Positions 47,004 to 57,700 of a stretch of DNA of 64,000 bases are shown piece after piece. The translations under genes and the position numbers were made by a program. How positions within the stretch are numbered: the first letter of the stretch is position 1; the number at the start of each line of letters is the position of its first letter. The notes beneath the pieces were generated by a model. That model was not told the origin of the DNA. It saw only the letters and a list, made by a program, of their open reading frames with translations, and ran no database searches. The DNA comes from Byssothecium circinans (taxonomy: Eukaryota; Ascomycota; Dothideomycetes; Pleosporales; Massarinaceae), in the NCBI GenBank assembly GCA_010015675.1, contig ML977024.1:154918-218917 (forward strand), given 5' to 3'.

Positions 47004-47155
47004 CCACAGCCTCGTGGGCGCATTGAGAAAGCGTTCATGCGATGAGTAGATTTTTGAAAGAGAAGGTGCTAGAAAGTGCGCAGGGTGGGTTGTGCTTGAT
47101 GGGCGCTGCGAAGGAGCGAGGGCATGCGCGTGCCCAAGAGGAAGCTGCAACAGTG
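47004..47155. repeat. Direct duplication, copy 1
   Basis: About 150 bp similar throughout to 47255-47407, with identical words such as TTTTTGAAAGAGAAG/TTTTTAAAAGAGAAG, GAAAGTGCGCAG and TGTGCTTGATGGG. In both copies the plus strand can be read as related peptides (FLKEKVLESAQ here, FLKEKMLESAQ in copy 2). An open frame therefore survived in each. Confidence 0.75.
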
Positions 47156-47254
47156 CTACTATCCTGTACCTTCCTACACGGTAACTTTTAAGGATAAGGC
47201 TGCCTTATCTAATACGGAGTAGCGCTTTGGCATCCTACCTCTTACCCAGGTACT

Positions 47255-47407
47255 CACAGCTCGGGCGCATTCGGGAAAGCATTCATGCGCTGGGCAGATT
47301 TTTAAAAGAGAAGATGCTGGAAAGTGCGCAGTACGGTGTGTGCTTGATGGGTTTTACGAAGGAACGAAAGGATGTGCGTGCCTACAAAGACGCTGCCAAA
47401 TACAGTG
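47255..47407. repeat. Direct duplication, copy 2
   Basis: Second copy of the ~150-bp repeat, about 251 bp downstream of copy 1. It is open for about 50 codons and ends in TGA at 47419-47421. Divergence is moderate, so the duplication is not recent. Confidence 0.75.
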
Positions 47408-47545
47408 TGAGTCGCGATTGAGAGCTGACTTCACAGTGATGAATCATTTCAACAATGGCGATGAGTCCGCATTACAGTCGTGCCAAATGAGTCTACGATA
47501 GTACTGTAGTACAGCCTCGGAGGTGACTCCTTCCCTCCCCCACAG

Positions 47546-47571
47546 TGAGTCACGACAACCGCCATATAAAA
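47546..47571 (+). promoter_or_regulatory. TGAGTCA element and TATA box of the 47640 gene
   Basis: TGAGTCA (AP-1/Gcn4-like) at 47546-47552 and TATAAAA at 47565-47571, about 70 bp upstream of the ATG. The 7-bp element lies 12 bp upstream of the TATA box. Confidence 0.6.
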
Positions 47572-47639
47572 GGCGCCTTTCCTGGGTCTTCTTCCTCATC
47601 TTCATACAACAACGAGAATTATATCGAAACTTATCTGCG

Positions 47640-48305
47640 ATGTCAAAAAATTCCCACGAGAATCCCATTATGAAACTGATCGAGCACATGACGGCCTTTT
47701 TGAAGGGTGTGCTTGAGCTTCTACGAAATAAACCAGAGAACATCATCCAGCCCGCCAACCTCACCTTTTACGATATCCCGAAGGAAGAGGTACGAGATCT
47801 GATCTCCAAGTGGAAACGAACCCGCAAAGAAGACAAGAACAAAGTCGTACACCTACGATTTTTAGAGCGGATCGGCGAGGGGGGATCTACGGCTTATATT
47901 ACCTACTTTGTGGTCTGGAAAATCGATCCCGCTTTACCACCACGCAAACAGAACGCTAAACCATCCAAGAAAGTCAGTCCAGCTCCGCGTGCGAAGTCCA
48001 TCGAAGCCTCGAACGAACGTGCTCTCAATACGGCTGCTATCCGGTTCGCAAGGCGTGTCAATGAAGCTTGGGCCGAGTGTATCGAAACCAGTTCGGAGGA
48101 CGAAGAATCCATGGAAGTTGCGAGTGAGGAACTTGGGCCTGGTATAGTCGAGAGGGGGACGGTGTACATGGAAAAAGGCTTCAGCAATCATGGGAATTGT
48201 GTCGAACAGTTGGTTTCCAACGCCCTCAATGTTTGGGAGTTGAAGCTCAATTGGGAGAAGGTAAATGGGAGTCATCCGGGTCTGATATTCTCGCAGAGAT
48301 TCTAA
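47640..48305 (+). CDS. Orphan protein A, related to the 48720-49475 gene
   Basis: 221 residues from the ATG at 47640; the open frame continues further upstream, but the TATA box lies within it, so this start is preferred. Order of blocks: MKLIEHMTAFLKGVLELL helix, YDIPKEEVRDLISKWKR, LRFLERIGEGGSTAYITYFV, WKIDPALPP, a basic linker, an acidic ETSSEDEES tract, then GTVYMEKGFS and SNALNVWELKL. The middle and end parallel the neighbouring convergent gene (LIGQWRQ, IRFLARKW, AYFLCWDKDPGL, SGVVYVPREW, AWNALVW). The two are therefore probably paralogues of a lineage-restricted family. No signal peptide, membrane helix or known domain is visible. The function is unknown. Confidence 0.7.
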   Translation: MSKNSHENPIMKLIEHMTAFLKGVLELLRNKPENIIQPANLTFYDIPKEEVRDLISKWKRTRKEDKNKVVHLRFLERIGEGGSTAYITYFVVWKIDPALPPRKQNAKPSKKVSPAPRAKSIEASNERALNTAAIRFARRVNEAWAECIETSSEDEESMEVASEELGPGIVERGTVYMEKGFSNHGNCVEQLVSNALNVWELKLNWEKVNGSHPGLIFSQRF

Positions 48306-48719
48306 GGTCTGTTTGGACAGTTTGGAAGGAAGGGGTAATAGCGGGTTTGATAATTGTGTAGTATATAGTTATGAGAAACAGAATAGATATTCATGACCTG
48401 ACTTCTCTCAGTTCTGCCGCTGATATATAAAGCACACGAGAAGAACTCCGAGCCCGTACCTTGTCATCTTTCAACCTCGCCGCCACCACTTAAAGGGTTA
48501 TGACCGGCACTAATAATTATGTACTGTGTACTACATATAAGAAATAAAAACAAAGACTCATAACCCAACTACCAAGCTAATAAACTAGAAATCAACCCAC
48601 AAAAACTCCTAACCAGCACCTTGACTTCCTTCCGCCTCACCACTATCACTTGGAAGGGGTTTGTATATTCCATCCAAGAAATAAACACAGACTCAACCCC
48701 TAACCGCTATGCTAACAAG
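48306..48719. repeat. Tandem decayed copies of the 3' end of the 48720 gene family
   Basis: Read on the minus strand, two degraded copies follow the stop of the 48720-49475 gene. The nearer copy (about 48575-48680) reads SDSGEAEGSQGAG, a stop, then EFLWVDF and stop, against EGNEGSEFLSVEF and stop in the live gene. The farther copy (about 48430-48490) reads GGGEVER, a stop, then QGTGSEFFS. DNA downstream of each is also alike: AGAAATAAAAACAAAGACTC near 48540 versus AGAAATAAACACAGACTC near 48678. Period is roughly 135-160 bp. These look like relics of tandem paralogues or of unequal crossing-over at the gene's 3' end. Confidence 0.65.
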
Positions 48720-49475
48720 CTAGAACTCAACCGACAAAAACTCCGAACCTTCATTTCCTTCAAGCCCTCCACCCTCTGCACCTCCATCCTCACTCATATT
48801 TTGCTTCTGTTCACGCTCATACTTCTTCTTCATCGCTTGGTCCAGCCAAACCAGCGCATTCCATGCCTTTTGAAAGTCATCCTTAACAGGCACAAGAGCC
48901 TCCCATTCTCGCGGTACATACACCACTCCCGATCTCGTCTTGTCAACTCCTCCTTCGGTCCCCGCTCCTTCCAAACCCTCAGGCATTTTCAACCCCCCCT
49001 GAGCTGCTTCGGAGGCTTCCGCTTCATCTTCTGTCCCGCCGCTCTTGCTCGCAAGCCTCTTTGCCGCATTCTGAGCAGCGAGACCAGGATCTTTGTCCCA
49101 GCACAAGAAATAAGCCTTCCACTCCACTGGATCTTCCATCCACTTCCTCGCCAGGAACCGAATGGCGATGAACCTTTCGATGTCTTCCCGGTTCAGCTGT
49201 CTCCACTGGCCTATCAACCAATCTATGTACTATAGATGGGTTGATTTTAGGGCAGGGCGGCTAACTGGCTCGATGGTAAATGCGGTCCGAGGTCGCACGC
49301 TTCGCTCCTTTTCTAGAGTTTGAAGTTCTTGCTGCTTGTCTTCCTGGGTTCCGAACCATTGGGGGGCATCATCTGGTGGTGGGGGGATCCTTCTTGCGGG
49401 GTCGAATCTTGTGTCTACCTCGAATATTCTTGTTGGTCTTCCTTCGAGGGCTTCTTTGCTCATGTCGCCCCCCAT
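48720..49475 (-). CDS. Orphan protein B, related to the 47640-48305 gene
   Basis: Start at 49475 (MGGDMSKEAL). Exon 1 runs to 49299 (69-nt intron, donor GTGCGA) or 49266 (36-nt intron, donor GTTAGC). The longer intron is more usual for fungi, and either keeps frame. Exon 2 is 48720-49229, giving about 229-240 residues. Exon 1 is polar (PPPPDDAPQWFGTQEDKQQE). Exon 2 carries WLIGQWRQLNREDIERF, IRFLARKWMED, WKAYFLCWDKDPGL, an acidic/Gly-rich linker, GVVYVPREWEALVPV and AWNALVWLDQAMKKKYERE. The order and wording match orphan A. A TATA box lies about 160 bp upstream (minus strand, 49633-49640) with TGAGTCA beyond it. Function unknown. Confidence 0.7.
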
Positions 49476-49632
49476 GGTCGATGTAAAGGGGTTTTGTCGT
49501 TGAAAATAGGCTTGCTCTGTAGCAGTGTGTGTGGTATTTTCGTAACAAAATATCGTCTATTGCAAAGATGTTGCAGAGATAAATGAAGCGTGGAGTAGAA
49601 GGAAAGAAGGAAAACGACGTCGAGAAAAGAGA

Positions 49633-49689
49633 TATTTATACTGCCCGAGCACGATGGCTCACACCGTACAGTCATGGAGGAGTGAGTCA
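49633..49689 (-). promoter_or_regulatory. TATA box and TGACTCA element of the 49475 gene
   Basis: Minus-strand TATAAATA (49633-49640) in the context GGCAGTATAAATATC, with a palindromic-type TGACTCA (49683-49689) about 43 bp further upstream. The combination mirrors the promoter of the related gene at 47640. Confidence 0.6.
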
Positions 49690-50371
49690 CCGCACACAGT
49701 CAATAAGCTGGCTCCATCACAGCTCCTGACTCTCTATCGTGTAGCTGGATCTACCTTGAGTCACTGTAACACTGAAGGCTGCACAAGGCTCTACAGATCC
49801 CGCTTTTTGTACCTCCGACTTCTCCCGCGGTAGCTACAGCTTGGCAATCGTGTCGTTGATTTCAGCCCTTACTCCTTATATCGATTGCATTACCCCGTAT
49901 GGTGCTATATCTCAGTCATCGCTTCACCGTAGGAAACTAGCGCTGGTATCACTGGAGTAGTTGAGCGACAAAAGCCATTTCGCAGATGCGTCCCGCTCAG
50001 CTCAACAGCATAAGAAGACACTCCTCCCTATGTCTATCGTAGCATAAGCGCACTTAGAGCTCGCAAAAGTATATGTATCCCCCAGATTAGTTTTGTTTGG
50101 GATAGTTCTAATCTACACGCATGACCAGCAACTTGTTTGGGCGGAAATGATTATCCTTGCGCACCATCTCAGCCCCTTTTAACACCGCTTCCCACTTCGC
50201 AAGCATAAGACTCACAGAATATGCTACGATAGCTTATTTCCCGCAGATAAAACAACAGAAGATAATGACTACAAGAAAAGCAAGCATATATGACTGAGTA
50301 GCTCGAACAAGATCTTCATACGCCGCTCTTACTGTCACGTTACACAAACCGCGCTGCCCCCTCCCGAGGTC
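49690..50371. other. Intergenic between divergent genes
   Basis: Mixed-composition spacer carrying promoters for the minus-strand orphan and the plus-strand EXPERA gene. No supported ORF or repeat. Confidence 0.5.
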
Positions 50372-51146
50372 ATGACCACGTACTTAACCAACACTCCTCA
50401 CCCCCTCACCCTCATCATCGTCCCCTCAAAACTCCCGCCCCCACTAACCCCACCCGTCTTAGAAATGTCATGGACCCACACCCCCCGCCCCGCAATCCTC
50501 CTCTGGTGCCTCTGGGTCTTCCCCTTCACCCTCTGGGACACTCTCTACCTTGCACTCCGCCCCCACAGCCTCCCCTCCCATGAATGGCACACACCCTACT
50601 TCTCCAGAACCTTCACGGTCTGGGCATCCATCGACCGCATGTACGGCCAGCAAGGCTACGACGAGAAAGAAGGATTCGTGCTCGCGCAGAGCGTGACGAA
50701 TATGCTGGAAGCCACGCTTTGTCTTGCGTATGTTTGGGTTATCTGGACGGGGAAGGGGAGTGCGACGGGGTTTTGGAGGGCGAAGGTTAAGGGGGAGACG
50801 GGGGCTAGGGCGGTGTTGTTGGGTTTGAGTGCTGGATATGTCACCGCGGTGAAAACCGCACTTTATAGTAAGTACTCTATGTTAAATGATTGGAATATGG
50901 TCGGTAACGGGTGATAGTCTTCAGAGAAGTATTTTCGGACTTTAAGTATACCGGGCATAATGAGTGGAGGCCGTTTTTGGTTACTTGGTGTGGGATGAAG
51001 TGCGTATTTTGCTTGAGTGAAGGCGTTGCTGAGGTTACTGACGAGTGAGCAGTTTGCTTTACGCTTCGACATCTTTATATATGATATGGACGTTTAGTCG
51101 CGATATTATGAGAGGTCTGGGGTCGACTGAGAGGAAGGAGGAGTAG
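50372..51146 (+). CDS. EXPERA/emopamil-binding-protein-like membrane protein
   Basis: Exons 50372-50867, 50918-50999 and 51053-51146 give 223 residues. An alternative start at 50465 (MSWTHTPRP) gives 192 and fits the hydrophobic core better. Membrane segments: AILLWCLWVFPFTLWDTLYLAL, a helix around NMLEATLCLAYVWVIW, AVLLGLSAGYVTAVKTALY, and the last in LLYASTSLYMIWTF. Sequence such as WDTLYLALRPHSLP, HEWHTPYF and GHNEWRPFLVTWCGMNLLYAS matches the EXPERA fold of EBP, TMEM97 and related ER proteins (sterol isomerases or sterol-binding proteins). The acidic and Trp residues typical of the ligand pocket are present in part; the substrate is unknown. Splice junctions restore conserved text across both introns. 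Confidence 0.82.
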
Positions 51147-51786
51147 TGAGGCGTCGTGTACGGCGCAAGCCGGCCATACGTTAAGCCAGCGCGCCAGCAA
51201 GTGACTTCGGTGAACTGAACTTATAGTAGAGTTATTGACAACTCTTCCTCGTCCCTCAATATACGTTTACGCAGAAAGTTTTCTTCGGGGCTGTTTTCAA
51301 CCAGAGCCAGAGGCTGGAATTCGAGAGAGTTTGCTAGAGCATGACTTCACAAGTATAACAACTTAGCTATGAAGCAACCATCCAGGACCAGCCCACTAAT
51401 GCTATGGGACGGATATCAAGTCTCAAAAATCATAAATTCATAATAATAATACCACTCCTCTGAACAAGACATCCATCCATTGCATCCCGTCACCACCATC
51501 CCTCGCCTGATTATCAATCTCCTGCCAGCTGATTGCCCAAACAGATACACTCTGGATACAAGTCGTACAAATACAAAAGGCCGCCCATAATTCTCTACGC
51601 ACTTGCACAAACGAAAAGGTCATCATGATAAGAAAGAGGTAGGGAAGAAAAGAAAAGTCGTCAATGGTACAAAGCACCTAGGAAAAGCCCAACCCAATCG
51701 TTCAACGAAGAACCTCGAAACCTTCGTGTACATCAACCCTCATCCTACCCAAATGCATTACTCATCCAGATCAATATCGTATTACT
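51147..51786. other. Convergent 3' intergenic region
   Basis: Between convergent stops (51146 plus, 51787 minus). AT-leaning, UTR-like; no supported gene. Confidence 0.5.
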
Positions 51787-54700
51787 TCAAGCAACAATTT
51801 TCTTCAACCCGCCAAAGAATCCTTTCAACCCACCGTCGTCTTTCTTCTTACTGCGACTACTGCTCTTCTCTGTGTCGCTTCGCTTTGGCCTGACTCTTTC
51901 TTCGCCAGCGCCTCTCGTACGAGGCCGGTCACTCTCGGTGCGCCGGCTTGCAGGCCTTTCTCTGTCAGTGACGGAGATGCGACGGGACTTTGGACGCTCA
52001 GGCTCGATAACAGAAACCCTGCGGCTGGTGCGACGGCGTTCGCGGCGCTCGCCTGAAGAGGTAGAGGGTGCCCCCACAACAGCTGCGGCATCATCGAGTA
52101 GAGGCGATCGAGCGCGCTCCTCGACTGGCTCTGGTAGTGGTTCCGGCTCGGCTGGTTCGGGAGGAGGTGGAGGAATATCATCGACCGGATCTTGACGTGG
52201 GATGCCACCGTCACGACCACCAGACATATATTTCTCCTCTTCCCTAGCTTTGCGGCGCTCTTCCTTTTTCGCACGGTAATCCGCTTCTTCTTCTGCTGAG
52301 CTAAAGTGTCGACGATGGTGGTGGCTGTGTGAGTGTCTACGAGTTCGTTGAGGGCGCTCGGCGCGCTCCCGACTGCCGTTCGACGAGTTTTGACTGCTTG
52401 TGCGACGACCCTTGTCTTTTCGCAGAGTTTCCACTGGACTGGCAGGAGCTGCTTCGACCGGATCTGTTCGAACGCGAGCCACAGGTTTGATAGCTTTAGC
52501 ACTAGGTACTACAGGTTCAGTTTTTGATCGGGCGAAAAGAGAGAAGCCACCTAAAAGGCTGTTCCTCCGGGCCGGAGGCGGCGGTGGTTCACGGCGACGC
52601 TCTGCCGTAGACCTCCGTATTGGTGCCCGAGGGATTGGAGCTGGCGGATTGACTTCGTAATCTTCCTCTACAGCGCGACGAGCAGCGTCCCGAGGCTCAA
52701 CTTCCTCCGGCTCGATCTCTTGTGGTCGCGCAGCAGTGAGCTTTTCCTTACCAAGATCTACCTTGCGGTGACGGCGAAGCCTGCGTCCCTCTTCCGCTTT
52801 TTCGATCTTCTCTTGCTCAATACGCCTCGACTCTATCTCAGCTTCGTGCCTTTGTCGCTTTCTTTCACGTCGGAGACGTTGCTCTTCCTCTTCCTTGGCA
52901 GCACGTCTATCTTCCGCTTGTTTCTGCTTCGCGACACGCTTATCCTCAGCTTCTTTCAGCATCCTTTCTTCCTCTGCTTTCTTGGCATGACGCTCTTCGC
53001 GACGCTTCTGCCGTCGCACTTCCTCTTCTTCCAGCCTACTAGCTTCCTCGCGAGCAAGTCTCTCCTTCTCAGCACGTCGAGCCTCATGCCGCCTTCGACG
53101 CTCCGCATCTGCCTCGAGTTCTTCAAGCGTTCGACGTTTACCATCTTTCTCTTTCCCATCTTTCTCTTTGCCGTGATCACGGTGCCGGTGAGATCGGTGC
53201 TCGCGATGAGACCTTTCTTTACTGCTGCTGCTGCGCTCCTTCTCAAGCTCACGCACTTTCTCTTTTCCTCTCCCTGGCTCCCTGTCAGTCATGCTGTCCC
53301 GCCTTTTGTTCCTTGCGGAACTAGCCAATTTCGACACAGCCAAAAAAGCCATGGCGTTGAAAGCGGGGCGTTCTTTCGCACTAGCGTTACTTTCTCGACG
53401 TCGATGCGATTCTCGATGAGACTCATGATGCTCCTCTCGGTCCCGGTCCTGATGAGAATGGTGCCTCCCATCACGGTGTGAGTGTGAATGTCGACGGCGA
53501 GTCTTCTCGCGTGGTGAGGGCGCAACTGCTGGCTCTTCTACGACAGCCGACTCGTTTGGCGGGGTTGGTGGCGACTGCGCAGGCTCTGGTGGATCATCAG
53601 ATGGCTCTTGCGACTTTTCCAATGACACATCCTCGGCTTCTTGCAATTCGGGAGGTGGATTTTCCTGTGTCGGTTCCGAAGTAGGCGCGGTCTCTTCGAC
53701 GGATTCCACCTGTGCCTCCTCGGCTGAAGCAGGAATAGTATCGGGCTCGGGTACAGAACTGTCAACATTCGTCTCTTCTATGATCTCCTCGGGCGCACCA
53801 ACAGGATCAGGCTCGACGTTGCCCTCTTCCTCAAGCTCCTTGGGGGCAGCATCGGCCACGGTCTCTTCTGCAGCTGCTTCTGGTGCCTCCTGTGTAATTT
53901 CTAGATTTTCTTGCGGCTCGGTAGTCACCGCTTCCTCTTGGTGCGAGTCACCCGGTTCGCCTTCCACTGATGTTGCAGTTTTGTCTTCCTGCATTTGACT
54001 ATCTTGTTGGGTATCAGCTCCCACGTCATCGGGCTGCGGTTCCGGAACGGATTGCGGTTGTTCATGTGAGGCTGGGGTTTCATCGACCACTGGATCTGGC
54101 TCTGTGACAGGCTCGGCCTCCAGGGTGGTCGGCTGCACTTCTTCTAAGCCATCTGGTTGTTCCTCTGCAGTAGGCTCGACCACGGGAGTCGTCGGTTGCA
54201 CTTCCTCCAAACCCTCTGGCTGTGGCTCTTCCTTGTTTTCTTCCGCATCACCTTGAGTCTCTTCAGCGGGAGCAATATCTTCTTCTTTCGATTCCTCGGT
54301 AGCAATTACTACTTCTTGAACCGCAATATCTTCAGTTTCTACCTGTGAATCTGGGTTATCTCCCTTTTCCAGCCCAGACTCACTCTTCGCGGTCTCGTCG
54401 GATGCCTGGGGGCTTGCTTCTTCCGTTGACGCCTGGAGGGGCTGATCGTCTCCTTTTTCTGGCTCTGCAGGCGCATTTTGCGTCTCTTCGATGTTGTCGC
54501 TAGTAGCCTCACCCTGCTCGATTGGTTGACTGGATTCTTCGTTTTCCTGGATCGGTTCAGTGGCTGCTTCTTCCGAGTCTTGACCTTGCTCTTGTTGCAG
54601 TGGTGCATCCTCAGTAGTAGGTGGAGGCGCATCAATCTCAGGTGCATCTGCTTCAGCGGGTTGTTCGTCCGGATCGGAAAGCTTCGGCTCCTCGGATTCT

Positions 54701-57700
54701 GCAGTTTGGGTTTCGCCAGTGCTATCGCCTGTGTTGTCGGTTTGGACTTCTTCGGAGTTAGGAGGCTCAACTAGCGCCCCGGACTCAGCCTGACCGTGAT
54801 CGAGGGGCACTTTCTGGCCTTCGACAGGTTCAGCTGGCTCATCGCCACTGCGGACTTCATCTTGGCTTGGTGAGTCTTCCGGCAGCGTGGCGTCCGCCGT
54901 GGCACGTTCTTCGCCAGCAGGATCCAGGCAAGGTGCAACGTCTGTGTCTTCAAGTGTTTCTGAGCCCTTGGGAGCCTCGCTGATGCTTGCTTGTTCAACT
55001 TCACCTACCTCAGTCGAATTTAGATCCTCGTTCGGCTCAGGCTCAGGCTCAGGCTCAGGCATTGCATCGCCGACGCTTTCGCTTGGCGGGTCTTCACCAA
55101 TGATTGAAATCTGGTCTTCACTCGGCGGCACAATTGCTTCGTCATCTTCTTGGGAAACTACAGCCTCTTCCGCGACAGTGTTCTCATCGTTAGATGGCCC
55201 CTCGGCCTCTGCTGAGCTAGTAGTTTCCTCAACGCCGTCAGTCGCGACAATCTCGCTGACCTCTTGTGCATCCTGCGGGGCTGATGGTTCTGAAGATTGG
55301 GGCTCCGGAGTCGTAGCGTCCTTGTTATCATCTGCATCCGGAGAAGCATCTTCCTCGTTTTCGCCAACACCATCATCGGCAGCTTCGGTCAATTCGCTTT
55401 GCTCTTCCACAACATCCCCCGTCTTAGATACTGCATCGCCCAGGTCTGGATCCGGAGCGGAAGGCGGTTGTTCGGTTGAATCTGGTGCCATGATCTCTGG
55501 TGTGGGGTCTGACGGATCAGTGCCACTAATACCTTCAGTCGCCTCGTCTTGGATAGTGGCAATCGATGAAGGTTCCTCGGGTGCAACTTCGCTATCGATA
55601 GTCTCCGGTGAGTCATTTAATGAGCTTTCGGCTGCATCGTCGTTTGCACCGCTGATAGGGTTGTCCGCCAGGTCTGATTCAGGTGCGGGTTGTTCCGATT
55701 CCGGAGGTGCATCTATGTCGAGTCAGTATTGTGACGCAGAACCTCAACAAAACCGAAGATGCCTCTTTTCATATGGCCTTGTCCAGCATGATAATTGTGG
55801 GTGGCTGAACAAAACGGAAGTGAAGAAAACAAAATCCAAAGATAATTACATAAAGAAAGAGTAACGAGGAACCCCCAACGACGAGCCTTAATAGTAATGC
55901 AGATGGCGCGATTCGCGGTAACGTATATTACATGCATGGATGTCGAATCAAGCCTCGCCAACGCATGGGGTAAAACCGCTCACACGTGATGGATAAGATG
56001 AGCTGGATAAGAGCTCACGCCATGTCGAATCGGAGGCAGGCGCGGGAAAGTGTGGGGCAAAATTTCAGAAAAGTAATTGGATGAAAGACGTATGAGATAT
56101 TGAAAGTATGAAGAAGTGGAAAATGGAACAAACGTACCAAGAGCCTCTTCAGCTGGCGATGAAGACTGGGGCTCGACGACGTTCTGAGGATCCGACATGA
56201 TCTCATCTACTACGCTACCCTCTTCCATATTTTCAACAACTTGTGAGTCTCCTTCATGATCGGGAACCTGCTTATCTGGCGCGTTATTAACTCCCTCACT
56301 GGGCGGCGCTGTTGTAGATGCCTCGAGGTCAGGTGGCTGTTGATCCGAATCAACCACTGGCTCCGAGCCGCTGTCAGGAGTGTCCACAACCGTGTCACCA
56401 GCGGCTTCGCACGTCTCTCCATTGCTATCTTCGACCTCTAACGGTCCTTCAACTTGAGCATCTTCGGTAGCTTCGGGCTGGAGCTCATGCGTAGGGGCTT
56501 GCGAAGGTTCGGACGTCTCGTTCGAGGTCACGTCGGGTGGGGGTGCTTGGACATTTAGTCTCGACAATGCACATAAAGGCGTCGACTTACCTGCAGGCTC
56601 AACGAGCGGTACTTGCACTGCCACATCTTCACCAACAGGTTCTACAACCCTCGTACAAACATCCTCAGCCGGCGTATCTTCTTGTGGTGTCGGGAGTATG
56701 GCTTCCTCAGTCTGCTCTTTAGGCAGCTGTTCTTCATCTTCTGGGGCAACGGTTTCGCCCTCGTCTTCTGGGGTTTCATGTGGCGTAGCTTCATTGATGG
56801 TATCATTAGAAGTGTGCTCTTCACGACCTTCGCCATCTGTAGCTGGCCTGTCGTTATCGTCGATACTGCTAGGTGGGGCCGAGGCGTCTGGATTGTCTTG
56901 TTCTTCGGGGGTGACTGCGTCTTGGCCTGCAGCGTCAACGTTCTCTTCCGGCTGTTGTAGTTCGTCATTTTGACATTGATCTGTGGAGGTGTCCCCGTCC
57001 GACGTTGGAGGCGTGTTATCGTCGCCAGCACTCTCTAGAATATCTTCCTTAGTCTCACTAGATTCGTCAGCAACAACGTCGTTTTTGTGATCCTCTAGCT
57101 CAGCGCTGTCGCTCGGATCCATCTCGGCATCCGCATTCTCCTGACTAAGTGCGTCGTCGTGGTGCGATTCGACTGTGGAAGGCTCATCGGCACTATCCCC
57201 GCTAGGCTCCACTTCGTCATCAGCAGGGCACTCGACAACTGGCGCGTCAGCACCTTCTTTCTCCTGCACATCATTTTCTGCGCCTTTGTCTTCTTCAACG
57301 ATCGGGGTTGCGGGAGTGTCTCCTTCAGTGACCACGTCCTCGACCACGACCTCAACGGAGCTTGGCTCTGGAGCTCCCTTATCTAGCATCGGTTGTTCAT
57401 CGGCCGTCTCCGCTACGCTAGTATCGATCTCCTCGTTCGGCGATGTATCGCCGCTATGCTCACTTTCTTGCGACGGAGGATCGTCGTTGGCCAGCTCAGG
57501 GGCTGCCTCCGTTTCAATCGTTGGTGGTGTTTCCTGATCGCAAGCCTCGAGGCTCTCGTGTGAAGGACACTTGCCGCTTGGTTCGTTCTCTGGCGGCGGC
57601 GTAGGTTCTTCGGCGCTTCCTTCTACGATAACTGCGACTGGCTGCTGCTCATTATCATCTAGCGCTTGCTCTTCTGAATGAGCAGGCTGTTCTTCTTGTT

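Larger units (their letters stand above)
46763..47639. other. Intergenic with direct duplication and core promoter
   Basis: Contains the direct repeat pair annotated separately (47004-47155 and 47255-47407) and the promoter of the orphan gene at 47640. On the minus strand near 46900-46990 there is an open stretch ending in a good donor (GTAAGTAC). It could be an unrecognised upstream exon, but no start or acceptor could be assigned. Confidence 0.45.

Noticed and set aside
54887..55864. 325-codon plus-strand Ser/Gly-rich frame, and similar plus-strand frames at 58105-58842 and 59440-60075
   Set aside because: All are antisense shadows of the glutamate/alanine-rich giant protein, whose GAA/GAG/GCN codons leave the opposite strand open.
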